From NCBI RefSeq assembly GCF_016827605.1, contig NZ_JAEPJQ010000006.1, positions 1-64,000 on the forward strand: a stretch of 64,000 nucleotides of DNA. The letters run 5' to 3'. The notes under the pieces are model-generated. The model worked only from the letters and a program-made list of their open reading frames with translations. It did not search any database and was not told the DNA's origin. The translations under genes and the position numbers were made by a program. This stretch comes from Hyunsoonleella ulvae. GTDB lineage: Bacteria; Bacteroidota; Bacteroidia; Flavobacteriales; Flavobacteriaceae. This document shows positions 17,138 to 24,691 of the stretch, one piece after another; position 1 is the first letter of the stretch; every line of letters starts with the position of its first letter.

Positions 17138-17680
17138 TTAATTGTTATTTTCGAAGAAACTAAATACACTACCTCCGTAACTTTTAAGATAGGAGAAATT
17201 TAGTAATTGCGAGAGGTTTGTATGTTTGGAATGCTCTATAATTAACATGCCATCATCTAGTAAGATATTGTTTTGAAAAACTAGTTCTGGAATTTTTGCA
17301 AATTGTTCGTCTGAGAAGTTGTAAGGTGGATCGGCAAAAACGAGATCTACCTGTTGCTTGGTGTTTTCTAAAAATTTAAAGACATCACTCTTTATAGTGT
17401 CAATTGGCATTTCAAATTTTTCAGATGTTTGGTTGATGAATTTTATACAACCAAAATGCTGGTCTACACAAGTTAAGTGTGCAGTGCCTCTAGACGCAAA
17501 TTCGTAACTTATATTTCCAGTACCCGCAAACAAATCCAACACTGAAATGTCGTCAAAATAATAATGGTTATTTAGGATATTGAATAACGATTCTTTAGCC
17601 ATATCAGTTGTAGGGCGAACCGGCAAGTGTTTTGGCGCAACAATTTTTCTACTTTTATAAGTTCCTGAAATAATACGCAT
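17138..17680 (-). CDS. rsmD: 16S rRNA (guanine(966)-N2)-methyltransferase
   Basis: 180 residues of the RsmD family, which methylates G966 of 16S rRNA in the assembled 30S subunit using S-adenosylmethionine. The N-terminus MRIISGTYKSRKIVAP and RPTTDMAKESLFNIL are family signatures. SAM is bound by VLDLFAGTGNISYEFASRG, and the catalytic motif is FADPPYNF. The length is normal. Its ATG overlaps the stop of the upstream DUF3822 gene by one base (TAATG), so the pair is translationally coupled. Confidence 0.94.
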   Translation of the reverse strand: MRIISGTYKSRKIVAPKHLPVRPTTDMAKESLFNILNNHYYFDDISVLDLFAGTGNISYEFASRGTAHLTCVDQHFGCIKFINQTSEKFEMPIDTIKSDVFKFLENTKQQVDLVFADPPYNFSDEQFAKIPELVFQNNILLDDGMLIIEHSKHTNLSQLLNFSYLKSYGGSVFSFFENNN

Positions 17681-18501
17681 TAAAAACTATTTACAATAAT
17701 ATGACTTGAATGGGTTGAACCTAAATCTTTAACAGCCTCTTTACCAAGTGTGCCAAAACTTACATTCCTGATGTATTTGTAAGCTATCTTATATAACATG
17801 TGCTCTTCTGGGATATTTCCTATTAAGACTGTATCGATACTTTCTGGATCATAATCCAGCTGTTCTAAGATAAATAATATGTAATAGATAAAATCTTCGG
17901 CATTATTATATTCAAACGTATTGTAAAGCACTAGTTTCCCATGGTCTACGGCAATTATTTCAAAGTGCTCTTGTTCTATGTGTATATATACTTTTGTTGA
18001 TGTTGAACCTATCTCTTTCTTTAAAACCTTTTCAATTAAAATTGTAGAAAAATGTTTAAAAGTAAATTCGCCAAACGCTTCATAGATATAGTTATTGATG
18101 TTTACATAGGGCACATAAACGTTGATACTTTCATTATTATTTAATATGTCGAAACTTATATAGTCAGACTTTAATATTTTTGAATTAAACTTTAAATAAT
18201 CTGCCAAGTAATCCTCATTGAATAAAGATTTAGGTACTAAGGTAGATAGATCGTTTTCATGAATTACAAGTATATCATCAAACGTTGTATTTTGAAGGTA
18301 GGGTTTGGTTTCAAAAAAATGGATTAAGCGTTCTAATGCTTCAAAAGGGTTTGCCTTTTTGTTAAACCTAATGTGCTCAAAATTGGAAATAGCATTTGTA
18401 TTAGTATTTAGGATACAAAAAGAAAGTCCACTCAAACTAATTTGAATGGACAGTTTTTGATTGGTAATTGTAGCTAAATCTTTAGTCTTTTTTTGAGCCA
18501 T
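17680..18501 (-). CDS. DUF3822 family protein
   Basis: 273 residues. Sequence features (KLSIQISLSGLSFCIL near the N-terminus; YIHIEQEHFEIIAVDHGKLVLYNTF and IEQLDYDPES-like segments later) match the Bacteroidota family DUF3822, which has an actin-like ASKHA-type layout similar to PilM/FtsA relatives. It is regularly found just upstream of rsmD, as here. No nucleotide hydrolysis motif is certain. It is cytoplasmic and has no signal peptide. It overlaps the next upstream gene by 20 bp, making a three-gene operon with 18482-19219 and rsmD. Confidence 0.85.
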   Translation of the reverse strand: MAQKKTKDLATITNQKLSIQISLSGLSFCILNTNTNAISNFEHIRFNKKANPFEALERLIHFFETKPYLQNTTFDDILVIHENDLSTLVPKSLFNEDYLADYLKFNSKILKSDYISFDILNNNESINVYVPYVNINNYIYEAFGEFTFKHFSTILIEKVLKKEIGSTSTKVYIHIEQEHFEIIAVDHGKLVLYNTFEYNNAEDFIYYILFILEQLDYDPESIDTVLIGNIPEEHMLYKIAYKYIRNVSFGTLGKEAVKDLGSTHSSHIIVNSF

Positions 18502-19219
18502 AAGTTTTAGGCCAGTTACCTATAGTTTTTACCTCATCCATAGAGCCTACTTTAATTTCATCTCCGTTAACACCTTCAACAGAAAGTACTTGGTTTTCTT
18601 GCATTACTAGTTCTCTAGGCTGATCGAATAAAATAACATCTTTTTTTACAGAGGCTTCAAAAACAGGAATATTTATATCGTTTTGTATAAGATATCCAGC
18701 CTGTAATTTAAACTTGGCACCTTCTTCTCCAACAGGAACATTCATCATAGTTTTGTAAGAGTCAGAATCTTTAAAAAGAGAATCTTTAACTGATTTAAAT
18801 CCTAAAGTGTCAATGATAACAATGTCTTTGAAAGTTTCAACACCTCCATAACGTCTGGTTAACTCCTCATCCACAACACTAGAGTCTCTACGTTGGGTAA
18901 GGGTAAACTGTGCAGTATCAATAAATTTAACTAAGTTATCCCATTTGCCAGCAAATTTTCCTGTCACGGTTTTATGTGCTAACTGTGCATCTCTTATATC
19001 TTCTAAACTACTTATAACCTTAGCATATCGCTTTTCTTTTTCTTGGTTAAAAAGAATGGGGTTGTATATAGACATAAACGTTAAATATCCAAGAGCGAAA
19101 ATCCCTATCCATAATACAATCATTAAAACAGGTCTTAATTTGTTAGGTATAAATTTGTCAATGAGTTTAACTAAACCTATAGTAACAAGTATAACAACGA
19201 TAACTCCTATTATCAACAT
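18482..19219 (-). CDS. Conserved membrane-anchored protein
   Basis: 245 residues. Two N-terminal transmembrane segments (MLIIGVIVVILVTIGLVKLI and PVLMIVLWIGIFALGYLTFM) are followed by a soluble domain of about 190 residues. The segment VISSLEDIRDAQLAHKTVTG looks like the helix found in pseudopilin-like or similar extracytoplasmic proteins of Bacteroidota. Polar beta-rich sequence follows. It is the promoter-proximal gene of the unit with DUF3822 and rsmD. Function unknown; the conserved neighbourhood suggests a housekeeping envelope role. Confidence 0.75.
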   Translation of the reverse strand: MLIIGVIVVILVTIGLVKLIDKFIPNKLRPVLMIVLWIGIFALGYLTFMSIYNPILFNQEKEKRYAKVISSLEDIRDAQLAHKTVTGKFAGKWDNLVKFIDTAQFTLTQRRDSSVVDEELTRRYGGVETFKDIVIIDTLGFKSVKDSLFKDSDSYKTMMNVPVGEEGAKFKLQAGYLIQNDINIPVFEASVKKDVILFDQPRELVMQENQVLSVEGVNGDEIKVGSMDEVKTIGNWPKTYGSKKD

Positions 19220-19310
19220 AGTCTTAAATTTATTTAAAGTTTTTTATTGGTCTTTCGCAAATCTACAATTTTTTTTTAATGGTTAAAACTATCTTAATAA
19301 AAATCATTTT

Positions 19311-19318
19311 TATATTTG
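19311..19318 (+). promoter_or_regulatory. Candidate -7 element for the RecD-like helicase gene
   Basis: TATATTTG matches TAnnTTTG, 30 bp upstream of the helicase ATG at 19348. The -33 element is not clear. Confidence 0.4.
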
Positions 19319-19347
19319 ATTAATTTATAAAACGATTCATTTTTACA

Positions 19348-20772
19348 ATGACTTCAGCTGAATTTTATGGGCTTGTAAAGCACCATTTTCCATTTCAACC
19401 TACCTTAAAACAAGACATTGTAATACAACAGCTCTCCCAGTTTATATTTAGTAAATCTGTTAATTCAGCATATTTGCTAAAAGGGTATGCAGGTACCGGA
19501 AAAACAACCATAGTTAGCACTATAGTTAATAATTTATGGAAGGCAAAAATGAGTGCGGTATTATTGGCGCCAACAGGGCGTGCTGCAAAGGTAATAGCTA
19601 ACTACTCTAAAAAAGAAGCATTTACGATTCACAAGAAAATTTATTTTCCTAAGAAGAATTCGGGAGGAGGGGTAAAGTTTGTTTTGCAACCTAACAAGCA
19701 TAAGAACACTGTTTTTATTGTAGATGAAGCTTCTATGATTCCCGATACACCAGGAGATTCTAAGTTGTTTGAAAACGGTTCGCTTTTAGATGATTTGGTG
19801 CAATATGTGTATTCTGGATTTAGGTGTAAATTATTACTAATTGGAGATACAGCGCAACTGCCACCAGTAAAGCTGGATATTAGTCCTGCTCTGGATGAAA
19901 ATAAATTAGCCTTAAACTACAATAAAGAGGTTACGGTAATGGAGTTGGACGAAGTAGTGCGTCAAGAACAAGATTCTGGTATTTTGGCAAATGCCACACT
20001 ACTTAGAGAAACTTTACTTAACGAGTTTTTTGATGCTTTTAAGTTTAATCTAGATGGGTTTAAGGATATAGTAAGATTGATTGATGGTTACGAGATTATG
20101 GATGCGATTAACGATGCATATAGTTCATTGGGAAATGAGGAGACCGCAATTATCGTTAGAAGTAATAAACGTGCTAACACATACAATCAACAAATTAGAA
20201 GCCGGATTTTATTTAACGAAAATGAGTTAACGGCAGGCGATTATCTAATGGTAGTTAAGAACAATTACTTTTGGATTAAGCCAACAACAGAAGCTGGATT
20301 TATTGCCAACGGCGATATTATTGAGGTGCTTGAAATTTTTAAGATTATAGAATTATATGGGTTTCGCTTTGCAGAAGTAAAAGTGCGCATGGTAGATTAC
20401 CCTAGAATGCGACCTTTTGAAACGGTGTTGTTATTGGATACCATACATGCTGAAACACCATCACTGTCCTATGAAGACTCCAATAGGTTATACCAAGAAG
20501 TGATGAAAGATTTTGAGAGTGAAACCAGTAATTATAAAAAATTCCTAAAAGTGAAGAATAATAGGCATTTTAATGCGTTGCAGGTTAAGTTTTCGTATGC
20601 AGTTACATGCCATAAATCACAAGGTGGGCAGTGGCATACGGTATTTGTAGAACAGCCGTATTTGCCAAATGGTATAGATGTTGATTATATAAGGTGGCTT
20701 TATACAGCAGTAACAAGAGCCAAAGAAAAATTGTACCTTATCGGTTTTAAAGACGATTTTTTTGAAACGTAA
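19348..20772 (+). CDS. RecD-like ATP-dependent DNA helicase
   Basis: 474 residues of superfamily 1B. Motif I is LLKGYAGTGKTT, motif II FIVDEASMIPD, motif III LIGDTAQLPPV, and the C-terminal UvrD-like part has YAVTCHKSQGGQW and WLYTAVTRAKEKLYLIGF. It is much shorter than RecD2 because it lacks the long N-terminal domain, and no RecB or RecC gene is nearby. This stand-alone form is widespread in Flavobacteriaceae. It probably unwinds DNA in repair or recombination; the partner is unknown. DUF4126 follows after 18 bp and may be cotranscribed. Confidence 0.9.
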   Translation: MTSAEFYGLVKHHFPFQPTLKQDIVIQQLSQFIFSKSVNSAYLLKGYAGTGKTTIVSTIVNNLWKAKMSAVLLAPTGRAAKVIANYSKKEAFTIHKKIYFPKKNSGGGVKFVLQPNKHKNTVFIVDEASMIPDTPGDSKLFENGSLLDDLVQYVYSGFRCKLLLIGDTAQLPPVKLDISPALDENKLALNYNKEVTVMELDEVVRQEQDSGILANATLLRETLLNEFFDAFKFNLDGFKDIVRLIDGYEIMDAINDAYSSLGNEETAIIVRSNKRANTYNQQIRSRILFNENELTAGDYLMVVKNNYFWIKPTTEAGFIANGDIIEVLEIFKIIELYGFRFAEVKVRMVDYPRMRPFETVLLLDTIHAETPSLSYEDSNRLYQEVMKDFESETSNYKKFLKVKNNRHFNALQVKFSYAVTCHKSQGGQWHTVFVEQPYLPNGIDVDYIRWLYTAVTRAKEKLYLIGFKDDFFET

Positions 20773-20790
20773 TTTAAGATTCTATTTAAC

Positions 20791-21366
20791 ATGACACCAG
20801 AAACCATCATTAGTATTTGTTTGGGTATAGGGTTGTCTGCCTCGGTAGGTTTCCGTGTTTTTGTACCACTTTTTGCGTTAAGTTTGGCAGCGTATTTCGA
20901 TGTTTGGTCACTTAATACATCTTGGGAATGGGTGGGGAGTTTGCCAGCTTTAATTACCTTAGGCGTTGCAACTATAGTTGAGATATTAGCGTATTTTATT
21001 CCTTATATTGATAATTTGCTAGACAGTATTGCAGTACCATTAGCAGCTATAGCGGGCACTGCGGTAATGCTTTCCACTGTGGCAGATTTAAGTCCTGTAA
21101 CTACTTGGGCTTTGGCAATAATAGCAGGTGGCGGTACTGCTGCGGCAGTTGCTGGATCCTCAGGAGCTACAAGATTAGCTTCAACAGCTTCAACAGGTGG
21201 TGTGGCTAATCCAGTAGTATCTACTGTAGAAACAGGTACTTCAATAGTTATGTCTGCACTTTCAGTATTTGCACCAATTATTGCTGTTGTTGTCGTTGTA
21301 GTTATTCTGTTTATCATTTTTAAAATTTATAAACGAATCACAAAGAAGAAGAGTACTGTTGCATAA
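20791..21366 (+). CDS. DUF4126 family integral membrane protein
   Basis: 191 residues with several hydrophobic segments: ISICLGIGLSASVGFRVFVPLFALSLAA near the N-terminus, a middle helix ending FIPYIDNLLDSIAVPLAAIAG, and a strongly hydrophobic C-terminal helix (IIAVVVVVVILFIIF) followed by a basic tail. This is the arrangement of DUF4126, a membrane family of unknown function. The glycine-rich stretch AIIAGGGTAAAVAGSSGATR is characteristic. Neighbours give no functional clue. Confidence 0.85.
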   Translation: MTPETIISICLGIGLSASVGFRVFVPLFALSLAAYFDVWSLNTSWEWVGSLPALITLGVATIVEILAYFIPYIDNLLDSIAVPLAAIAGTAVMLSTVADLSPVTTWALAIIAGGGTAAAVAGSSGATRLASTASTGGVANPVVSTVETGTSIVMSALSVFAPIIAVVVVVVILFIIFKIYKRITKKKSTVA

Positions 21367-21374
21367 ATATTTGG

Positions 21375-21382
21375 TATTTTTG
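21375..21382 (+). promoter_or_regulatory. Candidate -7 element for the kdsB operon
   Basis: TATTTTTG fits TAnnTTTG, 22 bp before the kdsB ATG at 21405 and 9 bp after the DUF4126 stop. Confidence 0.45.
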
Positions 21383-21404
21383 ATTTCAAATCCATAGTTA
21401 GTCA

Positions 21405-22133
21405 ATGAAAATAATTTCGATGATTCCTGCACGTTACAGTGCTTCCCGCTTTCCAGGGAAACTCATGCAAGATTTAAATGGTAAAACAGTTATTCTTAGA
21501 ACTTACGAGGCTACAGTAGCAACTAAGTTATTTGATGATGTGATTGTAGTGACCGATAGCACTATTATTTATAATGAAATAGAAAGTCATGGCGGAAAGG
21601 TAATGATGAGCAAAAAAGAGCATGAGTGTGGTAGTGATAGAATTGCAGAAGCAGTTAAAGATTTGGATATTGATGTTGTAGTAAACGTACAAGGAGATGA
21701 ACCATTTACAGATACTGAATCATTACGTAAATTGATAGGTGTTTTTAAAGAGGACACAAACAATGAAGTAGATTTGGCTTCACTAATGGTGCATATCACA
21801 GATAAAGATGAGATAAACAATCCTAATACGGTTAAGGTCGTTTTAGACAATTTTAATTTTGCATTGTACTTTTCGCGAAGCCCCATTCCTTACCCTAGGG
21901 ATGAAGGTATAAATGTAAAATATTATAAGCACAAAGGAGTATATGCATTTAGAAAGCAAGCACTCTTGGATTTTTACAGATTACCTATGTTAACACTTGA
22001 GGCTTCCGAAAAACTAGAGCAATTAAGGTATTTAGAGTACGGTAAACGTATTAAAATGGTAGAAACTACAGTTGAAGGTGTGGAGATTGATACGCCTGAA
22101 GATTTAGCACGAGCAAAAAAACTATGGAAATAG
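21405..22133 (+). CDS. kdsB: 3-deoxy-manno-octulosonate cytidylyltransferase (CMP-Kdo synthetase)
   Basis: 242 residues, normal length. It activates Kdo with CTP to CMP-Kdo for lipopolysaccharide inner-core assembly. The nucleotide loop is [15 protein letters not shown] (residues 6-20). Family motifs [10 protein letters not shown] and [17 protein letters not shown], and [11 protein letters not shown] near the C-terminus, are all present. It overlaps the downstream HAD gene by 10 bp. The KdnB-like oxidase two genes on suggests that the sugar handled may include the 8-amino form of Kdo (inference). Confidence 0.95.
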   Translation: MKIISMIPARYSASRFPGKLMQDLNGKTVILRTYEATVATKLFDDVIVVTDSTIIYNEIESHGGKVMMSKKEHECGSDRIAEAVKDLDIDVVVNVQGDEPFTDTESLRKLIGVFKEDTNNEVDLASLMVHITDKDEINNPNTVKVVLDNFNFALYFSRSPIPYPRDEGINVKYYKHKGVYAFRKQALLDFYRLPMLTLEASEKLEQLRYLEYGKRIKMVETTVEGVEIDTPEDLARAKKLWK

Positions 22134-22828
22134 ATTACAGTGGCATAAAGGTAATAGGCTTTGATGCTGATGATACGTTATGGGTAAACGAAACGTATTT
22201 CCGTAAAGCAGAGGAAGAATTTGCTAAGTTATTATCAGAGTATGAGACGCCTAATAAGATAGATCAAGAATTGTTTAAAAAAGAAATAGGTAATCTGCCC
22301 CTCTATGGTTATGGGGTTAAGGCTTTTACCTTGTCTATGGTAGAATGTGCATTAGAATTATCTAATTACACCATTTCAAATAGAAAGATTGAAAGCATTT
22401 TAAATATTGGTAAAAATATGTTGAATGAGCCAGTAGTTTTACTGGACGGTGTTGAGGAAGTTTTAGAAAAATTATCGAAAAAGTACAGATTAATTCTAGC
22501 AACCAAAGGAGATTTACTAGATCAAGAACGGAAATTGGAAAAGTCAGGACTCACATCTTATTTCCATCATATTGAAGTGTTGAGTGATAAGAAAGAAGCC
22601 AATTACAGCAAACTTTTAAATCATTTAGATGTTAATCCGTTTGAATTTTTAATGATAGGTAATTCTTTAAAATCTGATATTTTGCCTTTAATTAATATTA
22701 AGGCAAAGGCTATTCACGTCCCATTTCATACCACATGGGCTCATGAAATGGTTACTGAAAAAGAAACCAATGGCAAACAATATAAGACCATACAGACTCT
22801 TAGGGAACTTTTAAGGATAGTACCATAA
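22124..22828 (+). CDS. HAD-superfamily hydrolase
   Basis: 234 residues. HAD motif I is FDADDTLW (D14 nucleophile, D16), motif II is in LILATKGD, the motif III Lys falls within the EKSGL-to-DKK stretch, and motif IV is the [10 protein letters not shown] region. The helical cap between motifs I and II is of the C1 type. Overlap with kdsB suggests an operon and a sugar-phosphate or nucleotide phosphatase role. It is not close to KdsC (Kdo-8-phosphate phosphatase), which lacks a large cap, so I leave the substrate open. Confidence 0.8.
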   Translation: MEIDYSGIKVIGFDADDTLWVNETYFRKAEEEFAKLLSEYETPNKIDQELFKKEIGNLPLYGYGVKAFTLSMVECALELSNYTISNRKIESILNIGKNMLNEPVVLLDGVEEVLEKLSKKYRLILATKGDLLDQERKLEKSGLTSYFHHIEVLSDKKEANYSKLLNHLDVNPFEFLMIGNSLKSDILPLINIKAKAIHVPFHTTWAHEMVTEKETNGKQYKTIQTLRELLRIVP

Positions 22829-22900
22829 AGTTTCAGTCAAATTAATTAACTAAAAGTAAAATAATACTATTTTTACATACTGTAAAAGAAAATACACTAG

Positions 22901-23983
22901 ATGAGTTATAAAAACTTTCCAATGGTACCAAGAGTAATTTTTGGTAGAGGTAGTTTCGATCAATTAAGTGAATTGTTAGCTCCAAATCGCTTAAACAATA
23001 AAGCCCCATTTATATATTTGGTGGATGATGTTTTTCGTACAGAAATCAATATAACATCCAGAATTCCTATTTCCTACGACGATAAAATTATTTATGTTTC
23101 AACAAAGGAAGAACCTAAAACCTCTCAAGTTGATGCCCTTGTAGAGGATATTATTTTAACTTCAAAGGAAAACCCTTCAGGTATCATCGGTATTGGAGGC
23201 GGCTCTATTTTAGATTTGGCAAAAGCCGTAGCTATCATGTTAAACAATGAAGGTAGCTCAGAAGATTATCAAGGATGGGATTTGGTTAAAAATAAAGCTG
23301 TGTATCACGTAGGTATTCCAACAATCTCTGGTACAGGTGCCGAGGTTTCAAGAACTACAGTTTTAACAGGTCCAAAACGAAAGTTGGGAATAAATTCAGA
23401 TTTTACACCTTTTGATCAAGTGCTTTTAGATCCTGAACTCGCTAATGGTGTGCCAAAACAACAATGGTTTTACACGGGTATGGATTGTTTTATTCATAGT
23501 GTAGAGTCGTTAAATGGAACATATTTAAATGCATTTAGTAAGACTTATGGCGATATGGCCTACCAAATATGTAAAGAAATTTACTTGGATGGGAGCTTAT
23601 CAAAAAAGGAGGCTCAAGATAAGTTAATGATGGCTTCATGGCATGGAGGAATGAGTATAGCCTACTCTCAAGTAGGTGTAGCACATGCGATGAGTTATGG
23701 TCTTTCATACTTATTAGGTACCAAACATGGAGTAGGTAACTGTATAGTATTTAATCATTTAGAGGAGTTTTACCCAGAAGATGTAAAGCTGTTTAGAAGC
23801 ATGATAGATGCCAACAATATTACATTACCAACAGGCATTTGTAAGGACTTAAGTGATAAAGATTTAGATACTATGATAAACATAGCTTTAAGTTTGGAGC
23901 CACTTTGGGAGAATGCTGTAGGGAAAAAATGGAAAAAAACGGTTACTCCCAAGAAGCTTAAAGAACTCTATTTAAAAATGTAA
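22901..23983 (+). CDS. kdnB: Iron-containing alcohol dehydrogenase, KdnB-like Kdo 8-oxidase
   Basis: 360 residues of the group III iron alcohol dehydrogenase fold. NAD(P) binding is at GIIGIGGGSILDLAKAVA. Metal-site regions are GMDCFIHSVES and VGVAHAMSYGLSYLLGTKHG. The whole-length pattern (FGRGSFDQL; EEPKTSQVDAL; YQGWDLVKN; ISGTGAEVSRT) resembles what I remember of Shewanella KdnB, which oxidises C8 of Kdo before KdnA adds the amino group to give Kdo8N. The kdsB neighbourhood supports this. No KdnA-type aminotransferase is nearby, so the pathway is incomplete in this window. The alternative is another alcohol dehydrogenase activity. Confidence 0.75.
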   Translation: MSYKNFPMVPRVIFGRGSFDQLSELLAPNRLNNKAPFIYLVDDVFRTEINITSRIPISYDDKIIYVSTKEEPKTSQVDALVEDIILTSKENPSGIIGIGGGSILDLAKAVAIMLNNEGSSEDYQGWDLVKNKAVYHVGIPTISGTGAEVSRTTVLTGPKRKLGINSDFTPFDQVLLDPELANGVPKQQWFYTGMDCFIHSVESLNGTYLNAFSKTYGDMAYQICKEIYLDGSLSKKEAQDKLMMASWHGGMSIAYSQVGVAHAMSYGLSYLLGTKHGVGNCIVFNHLEEFYPEDVKLFRSMIDANNITLPTGICKDLSDKDLDTMINIALSLEPLWENAVGKKWKKTVTPKKLKELYLKM

Positions 23984-23984
23984 T

Positions 23985-24536
23985 ATGAGACAATGGCTAG
24001 CTAAATTTATCTATTATAAGTTAATGGGCTGGCAAATTGATGGGCATTACAAAATTCTTCAAAACGATTTAAAAAAAGTAGTAATTATAGCAGCACCCCA
24101 CACTAGCTGGTACGATTTTTTAATTGGTATCTTGGTGCGTACTATAATAGGGGTAAAAGTTAATTTTCTTGGAAAGAAAGAACTGTTTGTTTTCCCTTTT
24201 GGGTATCTCTTCAAGGCTTTGGGAGGACAGCCTGTGAATCGCCAAAAACACCAAAATAAAGTTAAGGTAATTGCAGAATTTTTTAGAGAAAAAGAAGTGT
24301 TTAGATTGGCTCTAGCTCCTGAAGGTACCCGCCAAAAAGTAGATAAATGGCGTACAGGATTTTATCACATAGCAAAAGAAGCAAATGTGCCTATTATTAT
24401 GTTTACGTTAGATTTTAAACATAAGAGGAATACGTTTTCAAAGCCATTTTATACAGGTAATGATATGGAAAAAGATCTAAAACTTATAAGAGGGTTTTAC
24501 AAAGGTGTCAAAGGTAGAATACCAGAATATTCATAG
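23985..24536 (+). CDS. 1-acyl-glycerol-3-phosphate acyltransferase family protein
   Basis: 183 residues with the PlsC acyltransferase motifs: block I HTSWYDF (HX4D), the GKKELFVFPFGYLFKALGG region, block III LAPEGTR, and block IV VPIIMF. It is shorter than PlsC proper, and has no strong transmembrane helix. It starts one base after the kdnB stop, so it belongs to the kdsB-HAD-kdnB unit. It could acylate a lipid A or ornithine-lipid precursor or a lysophospholipid; the glycolipid context favours an envelope lipid. Confidence 0.85.
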   Translation: MRQWLAKFIYYKLMGWQIDGHYKILQNDLKKVVIIAAPHTSWYDFLIGILVRTIIGVKVNFLGKKELFVFPFGYLFKALGGQPVNRQKHQNKVKVIAEFFREKEVFRLALAPEGTRQKVDKWRTGFYHIAKEANVPIIMFTLDFKHKRNTFSKPFYTGNDMEKDLKLIRGFYKGVKGRIPEYS

Positions 24537-24642
24537 AAATAATTAAAACTTGGCATAAGTTTTGATTACGATATATTGATGGTTCATGAAACATAAAGTA
24601 AACAGTTCCTTGTCACTAAAAAGAAACATTAGCCACACAACT

Positions 24643-24674
24643 AAAAAAGCTACTTCGTATGAAGTAGCTTTTTT
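24643..24674. terminator. Bidirectional intrinsic terminator
   Basis: The stem AAAAAAGCTACTTC pairs with GAAGTAGCTTTTTT around a GTAT loop. A/T-tracts on both sides serve the plus acyltransferase unit and the minus metalloprotease gene. Confidence 0.9.
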
Positions 24675-24691
24675 AATTTGAAGTTTTTTTT

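Noticed and set aside
21003-21317. 104-codon minus-strand frame
   Set aside because: It mirrors Ala/Thr-rich coding of DUF4126 and has no independent support.
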